A stretch of 64,000 bases of DNA from Piper betle (taxonomy: Eukaryota; Streptophyta; Magnoliopsida; Piperales; Piperaceae), in the NCBI GenBank assembly GCA_033002965.1, contig JAURVB010006142.1, positions 31,001 through 95,000 on the forward strand, given 5' to 3'. The translations under genes were made by a program, and so were the position numbers. The notes under the pieces were generated by a model, which saw only the letters and a program-made list of their open reading frames with translations, searched no databases and was not told the DNA's origin. The first letter of the stretch is position 1. Every line of letters begins with the position of its first letter. This document shows positions 63,076 through 64,000 of the stretch, one piece after another.

Positions 63076-64000
63076 AAGTAAAAAAATAACTACATAATTG
63101 GGTTGGGATTTAATTTTTTATTTCATTACAAAACCAAATTAATGACAGTTCTGTTATGGTATAACAAATTTCCCTTTTTTCGTCATTATTTTTTATTTTT
63201 CTATCATTTAGTAAGATCAAAAAATTCCCTCCTTTTTATTAATAAAAAGCTCATCTTTTTTATATTTTGTGTATGAGTTTTCATTGGACATTATAATTTG
63301 GAATATCTTCGTCGGAATTAAGCTGTAAAAGAGTGTCCATGATTGACGCCTTTATTCACGAAGACAATACAGTTTTCGCGTGCGAGGCGTTCTCTTCTTC
63401 CAAGAAGAAAAAACTTGTATTTATCAATTAAAATTTATCTATTTTAAAAATTTTAATCTCTCTTATGGGTGAAAAGAGTACCTCTTGTTTTTCTCCTTTT
63501 CCTTCACCTGATTCAAAATATATTATTATAAATAACCAATTTTTATGGTCATTCTGATTCGACCCTTCTTTGTCTAATCTTCGGATTATCAATACACAAA
63601 CATCAACCGAATTACAAAAAGTCCTTATAATAAATTTAATATTATTTTCTTGTTTGATGGTAGGTAAATTGCTTTTTCTGCTTTGTCTATCTAATGATTA
63701 CGCCTTACTCATTGCATGGACGCAATTGAAGTCCCTCATCTTCCCGTGGTACTTGGTTACTTTCTGCACCAACATTTGCCAACGTTAAAGCATTTAACAT
63801 TCTTGTGACCAAAATTACAAGTCATTGTGGGAAATACAAACACACGATATAAACACTCAAATATCCCAATTGGAGTGGCTGTAACAGATAGTACCCAAGT
63901 ATTTGCGTCTGATTAATATAAAGTTTATGCAAATACAACCAATCTTTTATGACAAATGAGAAAGAAAAAACATTGGCCAATAAGATCATGTTTGATGTGC
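63076..64000. other. AT-rich sequence to window end, nothing recognised
   Basis: A few short frames exist but none shows conserved motifs or splice context. No RNA gene is seen. Confidence 0.4.

Overview
The window is nuclear DNA from a flowering plant. It holds four split protein genes with GT-AG introns, one nuclear tRNA gene, and a large mass of nested plant retrotransposons. The protein sequences look angiosperm, and the SPKK-tailed H2A with GC-rich codons would suit a monocot, but I cannot name a species. There is no CRISPR, operon or other bacterial feature.

Layout. Positions 1-9650 are a retrotransposon nest: a reverse-oriented LTR-like repeat (family 2) is interrupted by a long solo LTR (copy A), which is interrupted by another solo LTR of the same family (copy B). 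Positions 9650-18300 form a gene island: VPS4/SKD1 (+, CDS 12099-15616, eight coding exons), a tRNA-Ser(TGA) at 16721-16802, a three-unit 60-bp tandem repeat, and a histone H2A gene (-, 17443-18033) with a TATA box and the histone octamer element. Positions 18345-47745 are mostly mobile DNA. They contain a second family-2 repeat; a decayed Ty3/Gypsy element on the minus strand (20662-26726) that carries two non-autonomous DNA transposons; a structurally complete but inactivated Ty1/Copia element (32671-38225) with a 465-bp TRIM inside its integrase; an intact solo LTR (copy C, 39774-42745) with a perfect 5-bp target duplication; a second hAT-like MITE; and a TIR element that has captured a piece of the solo-LTR family. 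Positions 48540-51520 hold an uncharacterised plant gene. Positions 54840-59127 hold another LTR-in-LTR nest (D inside E). Positions 60421-62373 hold an eight-exon TIC32-like short-chain dehydrogenase gene on the minus strand.

The genes do not form one pathway. VPS4 (ESCRT disassembly), H2A (chromatin) and the SDR are independent housekeeping or metabolic genes separated by repeat blocks. The main biological content beyond the genes is a well-marked record of transposition. Exact target-site duplications, a related empty site, PBS/PPT positions and nesting order let most insertion events be ordered. The H2A gene is the one genic oddity: it has an intact S-phase type promoter but a one-base loss near its stop codon that appends a novel C-terminal tail, and several substitutions at normally constant histone positions. 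I did not find a clearly new biological system. The best candidates for follow-up are the captured-LTR TIR element, the U3 islands of the solo-LTR family, and the altered H2A.
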